Counted from the first letter of the stretch, positions 1 to 8,494 are shown. The stretch is 64,000 nucleotides of DNA from Bacteroides ndongoniae (GCF_900108345.1 NZ_FNVV01000013.1:468943-532942), one strand, 5' to 3'. The notes: generated from the letters alone by a model not told the origin. Numbers and translations are program-made.

Positions 1-2
1 AG

Positions 3-413
3 CGTAATGTATTGCAAGTCTTCTTGAACTTACAAGACCAGTTGATGTGTGGTGAAGACTATATTAACGTAGATCAACTGCGTGATAGAGCTAAGGAATT
101 CATTGCTAATCCGAACAATGATGAAAAGCTTCCGGAAAAATATGCGGTAGAAGTACCGTTCTTCGGAACTGTTCAAGTAACAGAGAAGCATGTAATATCT
201 TTGCGTTGTGACCGTGGTACTTCTTACAAGGCATATATCGCTGTTCAGAATGAGCTGGTTGCTGCATACAATGAATTGCGTGACGAAGTAGCTCAGGAAA
301 AATGGGGTAAGAATTATGCTGATCTGGATGAAGTACAGCAAGAAGCAATTCGTAAAATTTATCCTCAGATGATTTCTGAGGCAGAACCTAAAAAGTACGG
401 AGAAAAGAAGTAA
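3..413 (+). CDS. ExbD-family biopolymer transporter, 5'-truncated by window edge
   Basis: This is the C-terminal part of an ExbD/TolR-type protein, the periplasmic partner of ExbB that couples the proton motive force to TonB-dependent outer membrane transport. The frame is open to the first base, so the start and the membrane anchor lie outside the window; the first ATG-like positions inside it are not the true start. What remains is a soluble region ending in a charged tail. The stop codon overlaps the ATG of the next ExbD gene (TAATG), so the two are translationally coupled. Tandem ExbD genes after exbB are common in Bacteroidales. The assignment rests on the resemblance and on the neighbour; without the N-terminus it is less certain than for the next gene. 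Confidence 0.7.
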   Translation, partial: RNVLQVFLNLQDQLMCGEDYINVDQLRDRAKEFIANPNNDEKLPEKYAVEVPFFGTVQVTEKHVISLRCDRGTSYKAYIAVQNELVAAYNELRDEVAQEKWGKNYADLDEVQQEAIRKIYPQMISEAEPKKYGEKK

Positions 414-877
414 TGGGAAAATTTAATAAATCTGGTAAACGCGGAATGCCTGCGTTGAACACTTCTTCTCTGCCTGACCTTATCTTCTCACTGTTGTTCT
501 TCTTTATGATTGTAACAACAATGCGTGAAGTAACATTAAAGGTTGAGTTTAAGGTTCCGCAAGGTACAGAATTGGAAAAACTGGAGAAGAAATCATTGGT
601 TACGTTCATCTATGTAGGAAAGCCTACTGCCGAGTTCCGTAAGAAATTAGGTAATGAGAGCCGTATCCAGTTGAATGATAGTTATGCAGAGGTTTCTGAG
701 ATTCAGGATTATATTATTGGTGAACGTGCCAGTATGAAAGAATCTGATCAGCCTTTGATGACCGTTTCTTTGAAGGTCGATCAGGATACCAAGATGGGTA
801 TCGTAACCGATATCAAGGAAGCTCTTCGTAAAGCTTATGCATTGAAGATTAACTATTCTGCACAACCACGTCAGTAA
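413..877 (+). CDS. ExbD/TolR-family biopolymer transport protein
   Basis: A 154-residue ExbD/TolR-like subunit of an energy-transducing complex in the inner membrane. A short basic N-terminus precedes one hydrophobic helix at about residues 21-40, which begins with PDLIFSLLFF; the Asp at its start sits where ExbD has its membrane-embedded proton-relay Asp. The rest is a periplasmic domain. The start codon overlaps the stop of the preceding ExbD gene by one base, and a strong intrinsic terminator follows, so this is the last gene of the operon. It probably energises TonB-dependent receptors such as the one encoded later in this window, which is inference. Confidence 0.85.
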   Translation: MGKFNKSGKRGMPALNTSSLPDLIFSLLFFFMIVTTMREVTLKVEFKVPQGTELEKLEKKSLVTFIYVGKPTAEFRKKLGNESRIQLNDSYAEVSEIQDYIIGERASMKESDQPLMTVSLKVDQDTKMGIVTDIKEALRKAYALKINYSAQPRQ

Positions 878-903
878 TTGTTAATCGGTGAATTATAAAA
901 AGA

Positions 904-936
904 GAGGCCGGGTCTTATTGATCCGGCCTCTTTTTT
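904..936 (+). terminator. Intrinsic terminator of the exbD operon
   Basis: Arms at 904-914 and 920-930 pair over 11 bp with one G-U pair, around a 5-nt loop, and are followed by six T residues. It begins 27 bases after the second exbD stop codon. Confidence 0.9.
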
Positions 937-1156
937 GCTATATCCTCTCGTTTTCAAGTGATCAGTTTGTCCTCCTGTATCGTCATGATGATAGAGTACT
1001 GCTTACGGTATGCTGAGTGGTTAACTGACGGCTTGTCGAGTGAATAGTTAGCGGCTGCATCTACTCGTTGACTTATGGCTTAGGAAGGAAATAATTAACG
1101 ACTCAAAACACCTTGAAATATACTTGGAAAAATCTTCGGAACTGGGGCCGGATTTT

Positions 1157-1217
1157 TTCCCAGTTAGGAAAATAAAATTCCCCAGTTAGGAAAATATTTT
1201 TTCCTAACTAGGGAGAA
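1157..1217. repeat. Family A palindromic array, 3 units, ~22-nt period
   Basis: Three copies of a CCTAACTGG/CCAGTTAGG palindrome with A/T-rich flanks start near 1160, 1182 and 1203. The first two are in one orientation, the third inverted. It lies between the convergent exbD and GNAT genes. The same motif in three-unit arrays recurs at 11407-11466 and 60449-60507. Confidence 0.85.
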
Positions 1218-1235
1218 AAATGGGGGTAAGTATTC

Positions 1236-1769
1236 TTATTTCACGTTGTATACTTCCCGATAGATAAGATTCTTTATTTCATCAAAAGATTTTTCACATT
1301 CCAGATTACCGTATGCCATAAGGTGCATGGGCAGGTACATGTCACCCGCTTTGTAAGGAGGTTGCAGGTACTCCTTTTCCCATAAGCTGAATCCTTGTCT
1401 CTGATAGAATCCGATGCGCCGTTTGGCCATTTCTTCTACAGGTGTTTCTACTTCCAGTACGATGGGACGGTGCAGTTCCTCGCAAAGTTTGTTTAGTACC
1501 GTTTTGCCATAGCCACCATTTCGTTGTGCAGGATCGATGGCAAAGTGCTCCACATAATAAAACTGTCCGAAATCCCAGTAAGTGATAAGTCCGATGGGGG
1601 CGCCGTCGTTCAATATAATGTTGTTATAAAAGATCTCTTTTGAGTCGGTATATTCCCGTTCTTCTTCTAAAGCGCGGTATTCGTCTGTCGGGAAAGACGC
1701 CACCAGCAGTTGCTCCATGTACTGATAATGCGGAGAGCGTGAGTCGGTGATACGTTCGAATGTAATCAT
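1236..1769 (-). CDS. GNAT family N-acetyltransferase
   Basis: A 177-residue GNAT-fold acetyltransferase that would move an acetyl group from acetyl-CoA to an unidentified amine. The central strand FAIDPAQRNGGYGKTVLNKL carries the acetyl-CoA pyrophosphate-binding motif (R-N-G-G-Y-G, a Q/RxxGxG/A variant), followed by the typical GFYQRQGF turn. I chose the ATG at 1769 because the longer frame would begin with TTG inside the upstream gene. With this start it lies 22 nt after the stop of the M64 peptidase gene on the same strand, so the two are probably co-transcribed. The substrate cannot be read from sequence. Confidence 0.88.
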   Translation of the reverse strand: MITFERITDSRSPHYQYMEQLLVASFPTDEYRALEEEREYTDSKEIFYNNIILNDGAPIGLITYWDFGQFYYVEHFAIDPAQRNGGYGKTVLNKLCEELHRPIVLEVETPVEEMAKRRIGFYQRQGFSLWEKEYLQPPYKAGDMYLPMHLMAYGNLECEKSFDEIKNLIYREVYNVK

Positions 1770-1791
1770 AGAAATATGGGTTATAAGGTGA

Positions 1792-3069
1792 TTATTTGGT
1801 ATAGAAATCAATCATCCGTTGGATGGCACGCTGACATACGCGGCAGAAAGTTGGATAACTGTTGGTACGCATGCGGCAGTCGTCGGCCGGACGGTAAACG
1901 CCTTTCGAAGAATAGCCTCCGCCTTCGTATACGCCTACGGGATAAGTCTCGCTTTGCTCTGTTGGCGTAGGAACCGGTGTGCCCGGAGCCAGCATATCTT
2001 CCCACTTGGAGGCAAAGTCGACGCGGGTAGTGATGTTCTGTTCCCACGGTTCGATATCCAGCGGATACATGCCCGACATGACATCGTCATCGTAGAAGTA
2101 TTCGTCGCCCAGTCCGGCAAAGCTATGGCCGAATTCGTGTACCACTACAGGACGGAATTGCGGATGATGGGCTGTAGTCAGTGTGTACGAATTGTAGATG
2201 CCTCCACCACCATACTCTTCGGTATTGGCCAGGATGATGATGTGTTCGTAAGGGATGCCGGCCAGTGCGTCGTGGATGGATTTTATGCGCGAGGTAGTCA
2301 GGTATCTGTCCGAATAGAACGTGCTGAAGTGTGAGCTGAATGCCGTGTGCTTCCATTCGCCCAAACGGGGAATACTTACGCCGCTGTCTTGCGAAGGGCT
2401 GGCAACGGCTACGATGTTGAAACGCGACTTCAGACTTTTGAACGGTTCGTGGGCAAACAGGCTTTCGCAGGCGATGTCGGCGTCCTGATAGAAGGTTTCT
2501 ATTTCGTCGGGTGTATATCCTTCGGCCAGGATAGCTACATCGATGCACTGTTCGGCGCTGCCGCTTTGCAGTAGATATTTGTGCGGAGTGATGTGCGACT
2601 GTCCTTTGTGGTGAATCAGGATGTCGTCGGGATTGACGATGTGCTTCAGCTTTGCCTGTACGTTGCGGCGCAGGTCGAACAGCGTAATTTCTACTTCAAC
2701 CGGACGGAGCGGGTAGGGAATCAGGAAAGTATTTTCGAATCCCTTTACCGTCTGCTGTGCTTCGTCAGTCTCCAGCCATTCCTGAAAAAGTGATGAGAAA
2801 GATGTCTTGTAGATGGCTTTTCCGCTTTGCTGGTCTTTTACGACCACTTGTCCGTTTCCTTCCAGGGGCAATTCGTCCAGATGGTGTTTCCGTCCGGCCC
2901 ATCCGGGCAGGGAGCAGAGTTCGTCCAGGCAGATTTCCTGTCGGGTTGCGTTTCCGGTAAAGATATAGTCCAGCCGAAGCGTCTTGTCGGCAAAATAGTC
3001 GTTGAAGTTTTGTGCAGATGCAGCCGCAGACATGCACAAACCTATCAGGAACAATCCAATTTTTCTCAT
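1792..3069 (-). CDS. Secreted M64-family metallopeptidase (IgA peptidase family)
   Basis: A zinc peptidase of family M64, whose founding member is an IgA-cleaving protease of Clostridium; many gut Bacteroidales encode homologues of unknown substrate. The zinc site HEFGHSFAGLGDEY lies at about residues 311-324 (His311, Glu312, His315), preceded by a GGGGIYN loop. The N-terminus MRKIGLFLIGLCMSAAASAQ is a signal peptide, so the protein acts in the periplasm or outside. An upstream in-frame ATG at 3081 exists, but the -7 box at 3095-3102 would leave almost no leader for it, so 3069 is preferred. The N-terminal ~150 residues resemble the M64 N-terminal domain. IgA cleavage itself is not shown. Confidence 0.88.
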   Translation of the reverse strand: MRKIGLFLIGLCMSAAASAQNFNDYFADKTLRLDYIFTGNATRQEICLDELCSLPGWAGRKHHLDELPLEGNGQVVVKDQQSGKAIYKTSFSSLFQEWLETDEAQQTVKGFENTFLIPYPLRPVEVEITLFDLRRNVQAKLKHIVNPDDILIHHKGQSHITPHKYLLQSGSAEQCIDVAILAEGYTPDEIETFYQDADIACESLFAHEPFKSLKSRFNIVAVASPSQDSGVSIPRLGEWKHTAFSSHFSTFYSDRYLTTSRIKSIHDALAGIPYEHIIILANTEEYGGGGIYNSYTLTTAHHPQFRPVVVHEFGHSFAGLGDEYFYDDDVMSGMYPLDIEPWEQNITTRVDFASKWEDMLAPGTPVPTPTEQSETYPVGVYEGGGYSSKGVYRPADDCRMRTNSYPTFCRVCQRAIQRMIDFYTK

Positions 3070-3094
3070 ATTCGTTAGCATTTATTTATATCCA

Positions 3095-3102
3095 CAAAGA
3101 TA
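3095..3102 (-). promoter_or_regulatory. -7 box TATCTTTG for M64-GNAT operon
   Basis: A perfect Bacteroides-type TAnnTTTG box on the minus strand, 25 nt before the chosen M64 start. A weak TTGC lies at the expected -33 distance. Confidence 0.6.
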
Positions 3103-3185
3103 CGTGCTTTGTTTTGCATCTGCAATTTTATTTCTTTCTTTGTCATAAAAGTTATAAATCGGATAGAAAACGAGAAAAAAATGAC

Positions 3186-3193
3186 TAACTTTG
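3186..3193 (+). promoter_or_regulatory. -7 box TAACTTTG for Lrp/AsnC gene
   Basis: A perfect TAnnTTTG match 62 nt before the regulator's start codon. No clear TTTG is seen at the -33 distance. Confidence 0.5.
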
Positions 3194-3255
3194 CACAAAA
3201 GCCGTGTGTGAACACGGGAATAAAGTAAGTTACTTATTAATCATTTGAATCGAAA

Positions 3256-3744
3256 ATGGGACATCATCAATTGGATACTTTAGACGAACAGATCTTGAAA
3301 CTGATTGCTGACAATGCGCGTATACCTTTTCTGGAAGTAGCCCGTGCCTGTAACGTGTCGGGTGCTGCCATCCATCAGCGCATTCAGAAGCTGACTAATC
3401 TGGGCATACTGAAAGGCTCGGAATTTGTGATTGATCCGGAGAAAATCGGGTACGAGACTTGTGCCTATATCGGCATTTATCTGAAAGATCCTGCTTCGTT
3501 CGATGCCGTGACAAAGGCATTGGAGGCCATTCCTGAAATTGTGGAGTGTCACTTTACGACAGGTAAGTACGACATGTTCATCAAGTTGTATGCCCGCAAC
3601 AATCACCACTTGCTGAGTATTATCCACGACAAGTTGCAACCGCTGGGGTTGGCTCGGACCGAAACGCTGATTTCGTTCCACGAAGCCATCAAGCGCCAGA
3701 TGCCGATTGTGGTGGAAGGCGAGGATGACGAGCTGGACGCTTGA
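3256..3744 (+). CDS. Lrp/AsnC family transcriptional regulator
   Basis: A 162-residue one-domain-plus-sensor regulator. The N-terminal winged helix-turn-helix (about residues 5-60, LDEQILKLIADNARIPFLEV then VSGAAIHQRIQKL) binds DNA; the C-terminal RAM/ferredoxin-like domain (about 70-150) oligomerises and senses an amino acid. The terminal acidic tail EGEDDELDA is unusual but harmless-looking. It is transcribed divergently from the M64 operon and convergently with folA, with a 23-nt gap to the latter. Its own promoter region faces that of M64, so it may regulate it; this is inference only. The effector is unknown. Confidence 0.93.
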   Translation: MGHHQLDTLDEQILKLIADNARIPFLEVARACNVSGAAIHQRIQKLTNLGILKGSEFVIDPEKIGYETCAYIGIYLKDPASFDAVTKALEAIPEIVECHFTTGKYDMFIKLYARNNHHLLSIIHDKLQPLGLARTETLISFHEAIKRQMPIVVEGEDDELDA

Positions 3745-3767
3745 TTGTGCGGCTTGACAGGGATTGG

Positions 3768-4256
3768 CTACTTCTTTACGTAGTCGGTAAAGGCATAAGG
3801 GCAGGGATGTTTTTCATCGGCAGGATGAGACTCCCTGCTTTTTTCTTTCCATACGGCGGGATCGACGGTAGGGAAATAGGCATCGGCCTGTGGTGCCTCG
3901 TCGTCTATTTCGGTCAGGCACAGGCGGTCGGCCAGCGGAAGAGCCTGACGGTAGACGCTTTCGCCGCCAATGATGTAGATGTCTTCATCGCTGCTGCAAT
4001 GTTCCAGCGCCTCCTGCAAACTGGTGAACACTTCGGCACCAGGACATACGGTGGCGGCGTTGGACGACAGGACGATGTTCCGCCGGTTGGGCAACGCGCC
4101 TTTGGGCAGCGACTCAAAAGTTTTACGTCCCATGACGATGGTGTGTCCGGTGGTCAGTGCTTTGAAACGTTTCAGGTCGTTGGGCAGCCAGAACAGCAGT
4201 TTGTTCTGGTAGCCGATGGCCATGCGGCGGTCGACGGCGGCGATGATGCTGATCAT
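3768..4256 (-). CDS. folA: Dihydrofolate reductase
   Basis: Reduces dihydrofolate to tetrahydrofolate with NADPH, regenerating the cofactor consumed by thymidylate synthase. The 162-residue protein has the family's N-terminal MISIIAAVDRRMAIGYQNKL, the substrate-binding LPNDLKRFK, the NADPH motif GRKTFESLP and the second nucleotide loop IIGGESVYRQAL. The start at 4256 is chosen because the longer frame would overlap thyA and lacks the canonical beginning. It follows thyA with a 22-nt gap on the same strand, the classical thyA-folA arrangement. Confidence 0.95.
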   Translation of the reverse strand: MISIIAAVDRRMAIGYQNKLLFWLPNDLKRFKALTTGHTIVMGRKTFESLPKGALPNRRNIVLSSNAATVCPGAEVFTSLQEALEHCSSDEDIYIIGGESVYRQALPLADRLCLTEIDDEAPQADAYFPTVDPAVWKEKSRESHPADEKHPCPYAFTDYVKK

Positions 4257-4278
4257 ATATCTTAGGTTTGTTTCAGGG

Positions 4279-5073
4279 TTATACAGATACTTTTCCGGCA
4301 ATGTGCGGATGCGGGTCGTAGTTCACCAGTTCGAAGTCCTCGTACTGGAAGTCGAAGATGTTTTTTATATCCGGATTGATGCGCATCTGCGGCAGTGGAC
4401 GTGGTTCGCGCGTCAGTTGCAGCTTTACCTGCTCCAAATGGTTCAGGTAGATGTGTGCATCGCCCAGTGTGTGGATAAAGTCGCCTGCTTTCAGGCCGGT
4501 CACTTGTGCCATCATCTGTAGTAGCAGGGCATACGAGGCGATGTTGAACGGAACCCCCAGAAAGGTGTCGGCACTGCGTTGATACAGTTGCAGGCTCAAC
4601 CGCCCGTTGGCCACGTAGAATTGGAAGAAGGCGTGACAGGGAGGCAGGTTCATGTTGTTGAGGTCGCCTACGTTCCAGGCGCTTACGATGATGCGGCGCG
4701 AGTCAGGATTGTGCTTGATGGTCTCTACCGCTTCGCTGATCTGGTCGATGAAGCCACCTTGATAGTCGGGCCAAGAACGCCATTGATAGCCGTAGATGTG
4801 TCCCAGATCGCCGTCAGCGTCGGCCCATTCGTTCCAGATGCGCACACCATGGTCTTGCAGGTACTTCACGTTGGTGTCGCCCCGCAGGAACCAGAGCAGT
4901 TCGTAAATGATGGATTTCAGGTGCAGTTTTTTGGTTGTCAGACAGGGAAAACCGTCTTCCAGATTGAAACGCATCTGATGTCCGAACACGCTGATGGTAC
5001 CTGTTCCGGTACGATCGCTTTTCTCGACGCCTTCGGTCAGTATGCGGTTGAGTAGGTCTAAATATTGTTTCAT
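4279..5073 (-). CDS. thyA: Thymidylate synthase
   Basis: Methylates dUMP to dTMP using methylenetetrahydrofolate, yielding dihydrofolate that the following folA product recycles. The protein is 264 residues, the same length as the Escherichia coli enzyme, and its nucleophile Cys146 lies in [12 protein letters not shown]. The RTGTG loop near the N-terminus and the [18 protein letters not shown] dUMP-binding segment are intact. First gene of the thyA-folA operon. A -7 box candidate at 5201-5208 would give a leader of about 120 nt. Confidence 0.97.
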   Translation of the reverse strand: MKQYLDLLNRILTEGVEKSDRTGTGTISVFGHQMRFNLEDGFPCLTTKKLHLKSIIYELLWFLRGDTNVKYLQDHGVRIWNEWADADGDLGHIYGYQWRSWPDYQGGFIDQISEAVETIKHNPDSRRIIVSAWNVGDLNNMNLPPCHAFFQFYVANGRLSLQLYQRSADTFLGVPFNIASYALLLQMMAQVTGLKAGDFIHTLGDAHIYLNHLEQVKLQLTREPRPLPQMRINPDIKNIFDFQYEDFELVNYDPHPHIAGKVSV

Positions 5074-5200
5074 TGCAAGGATATAGTTACTGATAGAGAG
5101 ATTCCAACCCTTTCTTTCAGACGTTTATTGGTCCTGTAAATAGCTGTATTTCTGCTATTTCTATACCGAACCTATTCCGTCTTCAGAAACAAGGCCGTTG

Positions 5201-5208
5201 CAAAGTTA
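5201..5208 (-). promoter_or_regulatory. -7 box TAACTTTG for thyA-folA
   Basis: Perfect TAnnTTTG on the minus strand, 128 nt upstream of thyA, with no convincing -33 box. Confidence 0.45.
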
Positions 5209-5281
5209 ATTCTTTTGGTGATAAATCGGTACTGCCGACTTTAAAAAACTTAGTGGGCTTTCAGGAGGGGCTTTGTGGGAT

Positions 5282-5354
5282 ACTTGCACGGCTCGTGAGC
5301 CACACTTGCAATCCATTTGTTCGACACTTGTGTTGTTCGCGAGCCGTGCAAGTG
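5282..5354. repeat. Family B array, 22-nt period, 4 units
   Basis: Units beginning ACTTG start at 5282, 5304 and 5326, exactly 22 nt apart; a final inverted copy (TGCAAGTG) starts at 5347. Units contain GGCTCGTGAGCC or a decayed version. The switch of orientation inside the array creates a nearly palindromic end. Confidence 0.88.
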
Positions 5355-5378
5355 TCCCACAAACAGCGTACAGACAGG

Positions 5379-6629
5379 TCAGAGGAACGGCGTAAACAGG
5401 TTGCCGAACCATCCCACGAACTTTTTCCATGCCGAACGTTCTTTCCACACTTCGGGAGTCAGCAGTGTGCTGCGTCCTTTGTCATGTTCGAACATCTCGG
5501 TCAGTTCAGCTGTCGTTTCGGGGTCGAAGATAAAAGCATTGGTTTCGTAGTCGTAGCGCAGGCTGCGGCTGTTCAGGTTGGCCGTACCTACGGTACAGAA
5601 GCTGTCGTCCACCATCATAACTTTGGAGTGATGGAAACCGCCGTTGAACAGATATACTTTGGCTCCCCGCTTCATCAGTTTGTGCAGGATGTAGAAGGCC
5701 GCTTCGGGCGTAAACGGCACGTCGGATACTTTGGGCACCATAATCTCGACCTGTGTTCCTTTTTTCAGGGCGTATTTGAGGGCTTCACGAATGGATTTGG
5801 TGGGTACGAAGTAAGGATTTACAATCCGGATCAGGCTGTCGGCCGCACGTATGGAAGTGGCGTACGCTCGGCTGATGGAGCGCGGTGTTTCACGCGGCGT
5901 ACGGTCTACAATCATGATTTCTTCGGCAATGCTGTCCGGCAGCTGGGGCGTGTCCGGAAAGTATTCCGGTCCGCCGATGTGTTGTCCGGTTTCGCGGTTC
6001 CACATGGTCAGGAAGATGCCCTGCAGGTAGCGGACTGCATCGCCGTCGATGCGTGCATGTATGTCGTGCCATTCGCCTATCTTGGGTAAACCTTTGATGT
6101 AATAGTCGGCTATGTTCATGCCTCCCGTGTAGCCAATCTTCCCATCGATCACTACGATTTTCCGATGGTCGCGGTGGGCGGCATGATTGAACCAGGGAAA
6201 GGTGATGGGGTCGAATTTTACGATTTCGATGCCTCGTTTGCGAATGGCTTCCAAATGTTTTTTCTTCAGCGGGCTGCTGTTCGACCAGTTACCAAAAGCA
6301 TCGAACAGGGCACGCACTTCCACGCCTTCGGCCGCTTTCTGGGCCAACAGGTCGAACAGGGCGTTGGCGATGGAGTCGTTGCGGAAGTTGAAATATTCCA
6401 GATGGATGTGATGTCGGGCGCCGCGAATGGCTTCGAACAGGTCGGTGAACTTGTCGTGACCATTCATCAGCAATTCCACTTTGTTGTTATAGGTCAATGG
6501 GGCTCCCATTTGTTTCAGCCGGTTCATGACGATGCTGTCGCTGGTGCTTTGTGCATGCACATACCCTGCAAACAGAAGCAGGAACATAGTCAGGCTGACG
6601 GTGATATGTATTAAAACTTTCTTTGCCAT
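5379..6629 (-). CDS. Phospholipase D / cardiolipin synthase-like protein with signal peptide
   Basis: A 416-residue member of the phospholipase D superfamily with two HKD motifs: HRKIVVID (His155) and HSKVMMVD (His334). Family members transfer phosphatidyl groups, in bacteria usually to make cardiolipin from two phosphatidylglycerols. Bacterial ClsA has two N-terminal membrane helices; here there is only a single signal-peptide-like helix (residues 1-26, ending YVHAQ), so the enzyme would face the periplasm. Cardiolipin synthase is therefore the best guess, but another phosphodiesterase or transferase role is possible. A -7 box lies just upstream; it stands alone, after the ECF sigma operon on the same strand. 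Confidence 0.82.
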   Translation of the reverse strand: MAKKVLIHITVSLTMFLLLFAGYVHAQSTSDSIVMNRLKQMGAPLTYNNKVELLMNGHDKFTDLFEAIRGARHHIHLEYFNFRNDSIANALFDLLAQKAAEGVEVRALFDAFGNWSNSSPLKKKHLEAIRKRGIEIVKFDPITFPWFNHAAHRDHRKIVVIDGKIGYTGGMNIADYYIKGLPKIGEWHDIHARIDGDAVRYLQGIFLTMWNRETGQHIGGPEYFPDTPQLPDSIAEEIMIVDRTPRETPRSISRAYATSIRAADSLIRIVNPYFVPTKSIREALKYALKKGTQVEIMVPKVSDVPFTPEAAFYILHKLMKRGAKVYLFNGGFHHSKVMMVDDSFCTVGTANLNSRSLRYDYETNAFIFDPETTAELTEMFEHDKGRSTLLTPEVWKERSAWKKFVGWFGNLFTPFL

Positions 6630-6647
6630 TTTAGTTTTTTAAGTGGG

Positions 6648-6655
6648 CAAAGATA
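6648..6655 (-). promoter_or_regulatory. -7 box TATCTTTG for cls-like gene
   Basis: Perfect TAnnTTTG box ending 19 nt before the start codon, the distance seen repeatedly in this window. Confidence 0.6.
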
Positions 6656-6703
6656 TAACATATCATCGATAAAAATGTTTTTCCTTTACGAAAAAACGTT
6701 TAT

Positions 6704-7036
6704 TCAAGCCAGCGAAGCTATTTTGCGGTACATCAGGAACAAAAGGACGCCCAAGGCTATCGCTATCGAACGTGGGTCGGCCTGTTCCATGCCGTTGGCT
6801 ACGGTTGTGGTGAATGTTTCGCGCAAAGTGTCCCATACCAATTGCAGACCATCCATCAGGACAAACAGTACGGCAGCCAGCGTAAATCCGCCAGCCGTCC
6901 ACAGGCGTGCCAGACGGCTGTTCCGGTTGGGCAGGCGGTGCATCACTCGTCTGCTGAATCCGTTGTCGGCTACTTCCTGCCGGTTTTCGGCGAAGAAGTT
7001 TTCCAGTAGTTTATCATTATTTTCCGTCATAACCAT
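6704..7036 (-). CDS. Small membrane protein downstream of ECF sigma factor (DUF5056-like)
   Basis: A 110-residue protein with a soluble N-terminus (NNDKLLENFFAENRQEVADN, then a basic RRVMHRLPNRNSR segment) and two hydrophobic segments at about 46-62 and 90-104. The layout, short cytoplasmic part plus membrane helices directly after an ECF sigma gene, is that of a possible anti-sigma factor, and it resembles Bacteroides DUF5056 proteins; no zinc anti-sigma motif (HxxxCxxC) is present. Its start lies inside the end of the sigma gene (20-nt overlap; an ATG at 7030 is the alternative), implying translational coupling. The anti-sigma role is inference. Confidence 0.72.
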   Translation of the reverse strand: MVMTENNDKLLENFFAENRQEVADNGFSRRVMHRLPNRNSRLARLWTAGGFTLAAVLFVLMDGLQLVWDTLRETFTTTVANGMEQADPRSIAIALGVLLFLMYRKIASLA

Positions 7037-7562
7037 TCTGTTTTAAGTAAGTTGCCATCTTTTCCTTGGCCCTCGAAAGGTGGCTTTTTACGGTTCCCGT
7101 GGGGCATCCGGTGATTCCTGCTATCTTTTCGATACTCTGGTCCTCCAGGTAGAACAGGGTGATGCAGGTACGTTCTATGTCTTTCAGTGTAGCGAGTGCG
7201 CGGTGCAGGTCTGCCTTCAGGCCAGTGTCTGGCTGTCGGGTGCTGCATTGGGCATCTACCCGCATAGTGTCCAGGTCGTCTGTCTCTTTCCGACTGCGAA
7301 GATAGTCATAATATTGGTTGTAAGCAATACGGTAGAGCCAGGTAGAGAAGCTGGACAGGTTGCGGAACGAAGCCAGATTGGTGTAGGCCCGTATGAAGGT
7401 TTCCTGCGCCAGGTCGTCGCTCAATTCGCTGTCGCCGCAAGTCTGGTTCAGGAAAAACCGTCGGACGGCCGACTGGTATTTTCTGACCAACTGGTCGAAG
7501 GCCCTGTTATTATGAAACACTACGACCTGCGCAATCAGCGATAAGTCGTTGAGTTGGTTCAT
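7017..7562 (-). CDS. ECF-type RNA polymerase sigma factor
   Basis: A 181-residue sigma-70 family protein with region 2 (LVRKYQSAVRRFFLNQTCGD through DDLAQETFIRAYTNL and FSTWLYRIAYN, the core- and -10-binding helices) and region 4 (ERTCITLFYLEDQSIEKIAG then TGTVKSHLSRAKEKM, the -35-binding helix-turn-helix). It lacks regions 1 and 3, as ECF factors do. Its start overlaps the stop of the upstream membrane gene (ATGA), and its end overlaps the downstream small membrane gene, so three products are made in a coupled way. It probably responds to an envelope signal passed by these membrane proteins; the signal is unknown. Confidence 0.93.
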   Translation of the reverse strand: MNQLNDLSLIAQVVVFHNNRAFDQLVRKYQSAVRRFFLNQTCGDSELSDDLAQETFIRAYTNLASFRNLSSFSTWLYRIAYNQYYDYLRSRKETDDLDTMRVDAQCSTRQPDTGLKADLHRALATLKDIERTCITLFYLEDQSIEKIAGITGCPTGTVKSHLSRAKEKMATYLKQNGYDGK

Positions 7563-8257
7563 CGTTGTGTTTCGTTTTGGGCGTCAGAATCATTTTCTTT
7601 TTTGGTATATTTCCCTTCGCGTTCCATTCGGATGAAAGGGGCACCGTTGTTACGTTCGGGTTGGGTATAGTAGATGACTACCTGTCCGAAACCTGTAAAC
7701 ATGATAAGCAAACCGATGCAGCCCAGACCGAATTCGCCTGTCAGAGCCCACAGGAAGATGAACAGTCCGATGCCGAGGAAGATGTTTTTGATGCCACGGC
7801 TGCGCAAGTCACGGTTTTCAACCTCTTTGAAGAAATCGGGAGGTAGTTGTTGTCCGCTGGCCAGTGCTTGTTCGGCCAGGCGGTATTTGGCTTTCCGATT
7901 CTTGTAGCGGAAATAGAAGATGATGAAAATGAGCAGTGCCGGCAGGCCGAACACGAAGATAATGGCAGTCATGGCAATGATAGTTTCGGGCGCTTCGTCG
8001 CCGAAGTTAAAGCCTACCCATTGCAGGCCGCTGCTACTGTTATGGTGTTGGTAAGGTTCGTCGTCGCTGTAGGTGCTGCTACCTTCATAGATGGTGATAC
8101 TCAGTGTGTCGGTAATCCGTTGTCCGTTTATCGTGGTGTCCGTCAGTTCGATGACACGTTTCTTTCCGTTTACGCTATCGGTCACGGTGCGGTTTTCAGC
8201 TTGTATTCCTAAGCAAATGGCGGCCATCAGGCCCAGAAGTAAAAGGATGCGTTTCAT
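7559..8257 (-). CDS. Membrane protein of the ECF sigma operon (DUF6249-like)
   Basis: A 232-residue protein with a signal peptide (residues 1-20, ending GIQAE), a periplasmic stretch of about 70 residues rich in Thr and Ser, a hydrophobic helix at about 93-115 followed by basic FRYKNRKAKYR, and two further helices at about 158-195. This resembles DUF6249 proteins of Bacteroidetes, which often accompany sigma factors. It is the first gene of the operon and overlaps the sigma gene by four bases. It may act as the sensor or modulator for the sigma factor; this rests on position only. The upstream region has no strong -7 box. Confidence 0.7.
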   Translation of the reverse strand: MKRILLLLGLMAAICLGIQAENRTVTDSVNGKKRVIELTDTTINGQRITDTLSITIYEGSSTYSDDEPYQHHNSSSGLQWVGFNFGDEAPETIIAMTAIIFVFGLPALLIFIIFYFRYKNRKAKYRLAEQALASGQQLPPDFFKEVENRDLRSRGIKNIFLGIGLFIFLWALTGEFGLGCIGLLIMFTGFGQVVIYYTQPERNNGAPFIRMEREGKYTKKENDSDAQNETQR

Positions 8258-8462
8258 ATTCGTTTGTTTTTAGTTTCTTTGGTTCTTTGTCTGTTTAGAC
8301 GGAACATCCCCCGGCAAGGTTGCAAAGAAACGATTTTTTTTAGGAATTTGTTTCATGTATTGCGTGGTTAGGATGTAGAGGTACAAAAATAGGAGATTCA
8401 TGGGAGAACGAGGGTGGAATTGGAGAATATTTGGGAATACCTATATATAGTTATTCCTGAAG

Positions 8463-8494
8463 TTTGTTTACTAGCATAAATAGCCTTATCTTTG
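8463..8494 (+). promoter_or_regulatory. Full -33/-7 promoter for His-rich gene and TonB receptor
   Basis: TTTG at 8463-8466 and TATCTTTG at 8487-8494, separated by 20 nt, match the Bacteroides housekeeping promoter completely. It lies about 50 nt before the small gene. Confidence 0.8.

Larger units (their letters stand above)
878..1235. other. Convergent intergenic region exbD / GNAT
   Basis: No credible gene is present. The stretch holds the exbD terminator (904-936) and a three-unit palindromic array (1157-1217). I see nothing assignable between 940 and 1150. Confidence 0.7.
5074..5378. other. Intergenic region thyA / cls-like gene
   Basis: Holds the thyA -7 box candidate (5201-5208) and a family B repeat array (5282-5354). 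Open frames crossing the array are by-products of its repeats. Nothing else was recognised. Confidence 0.7.
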
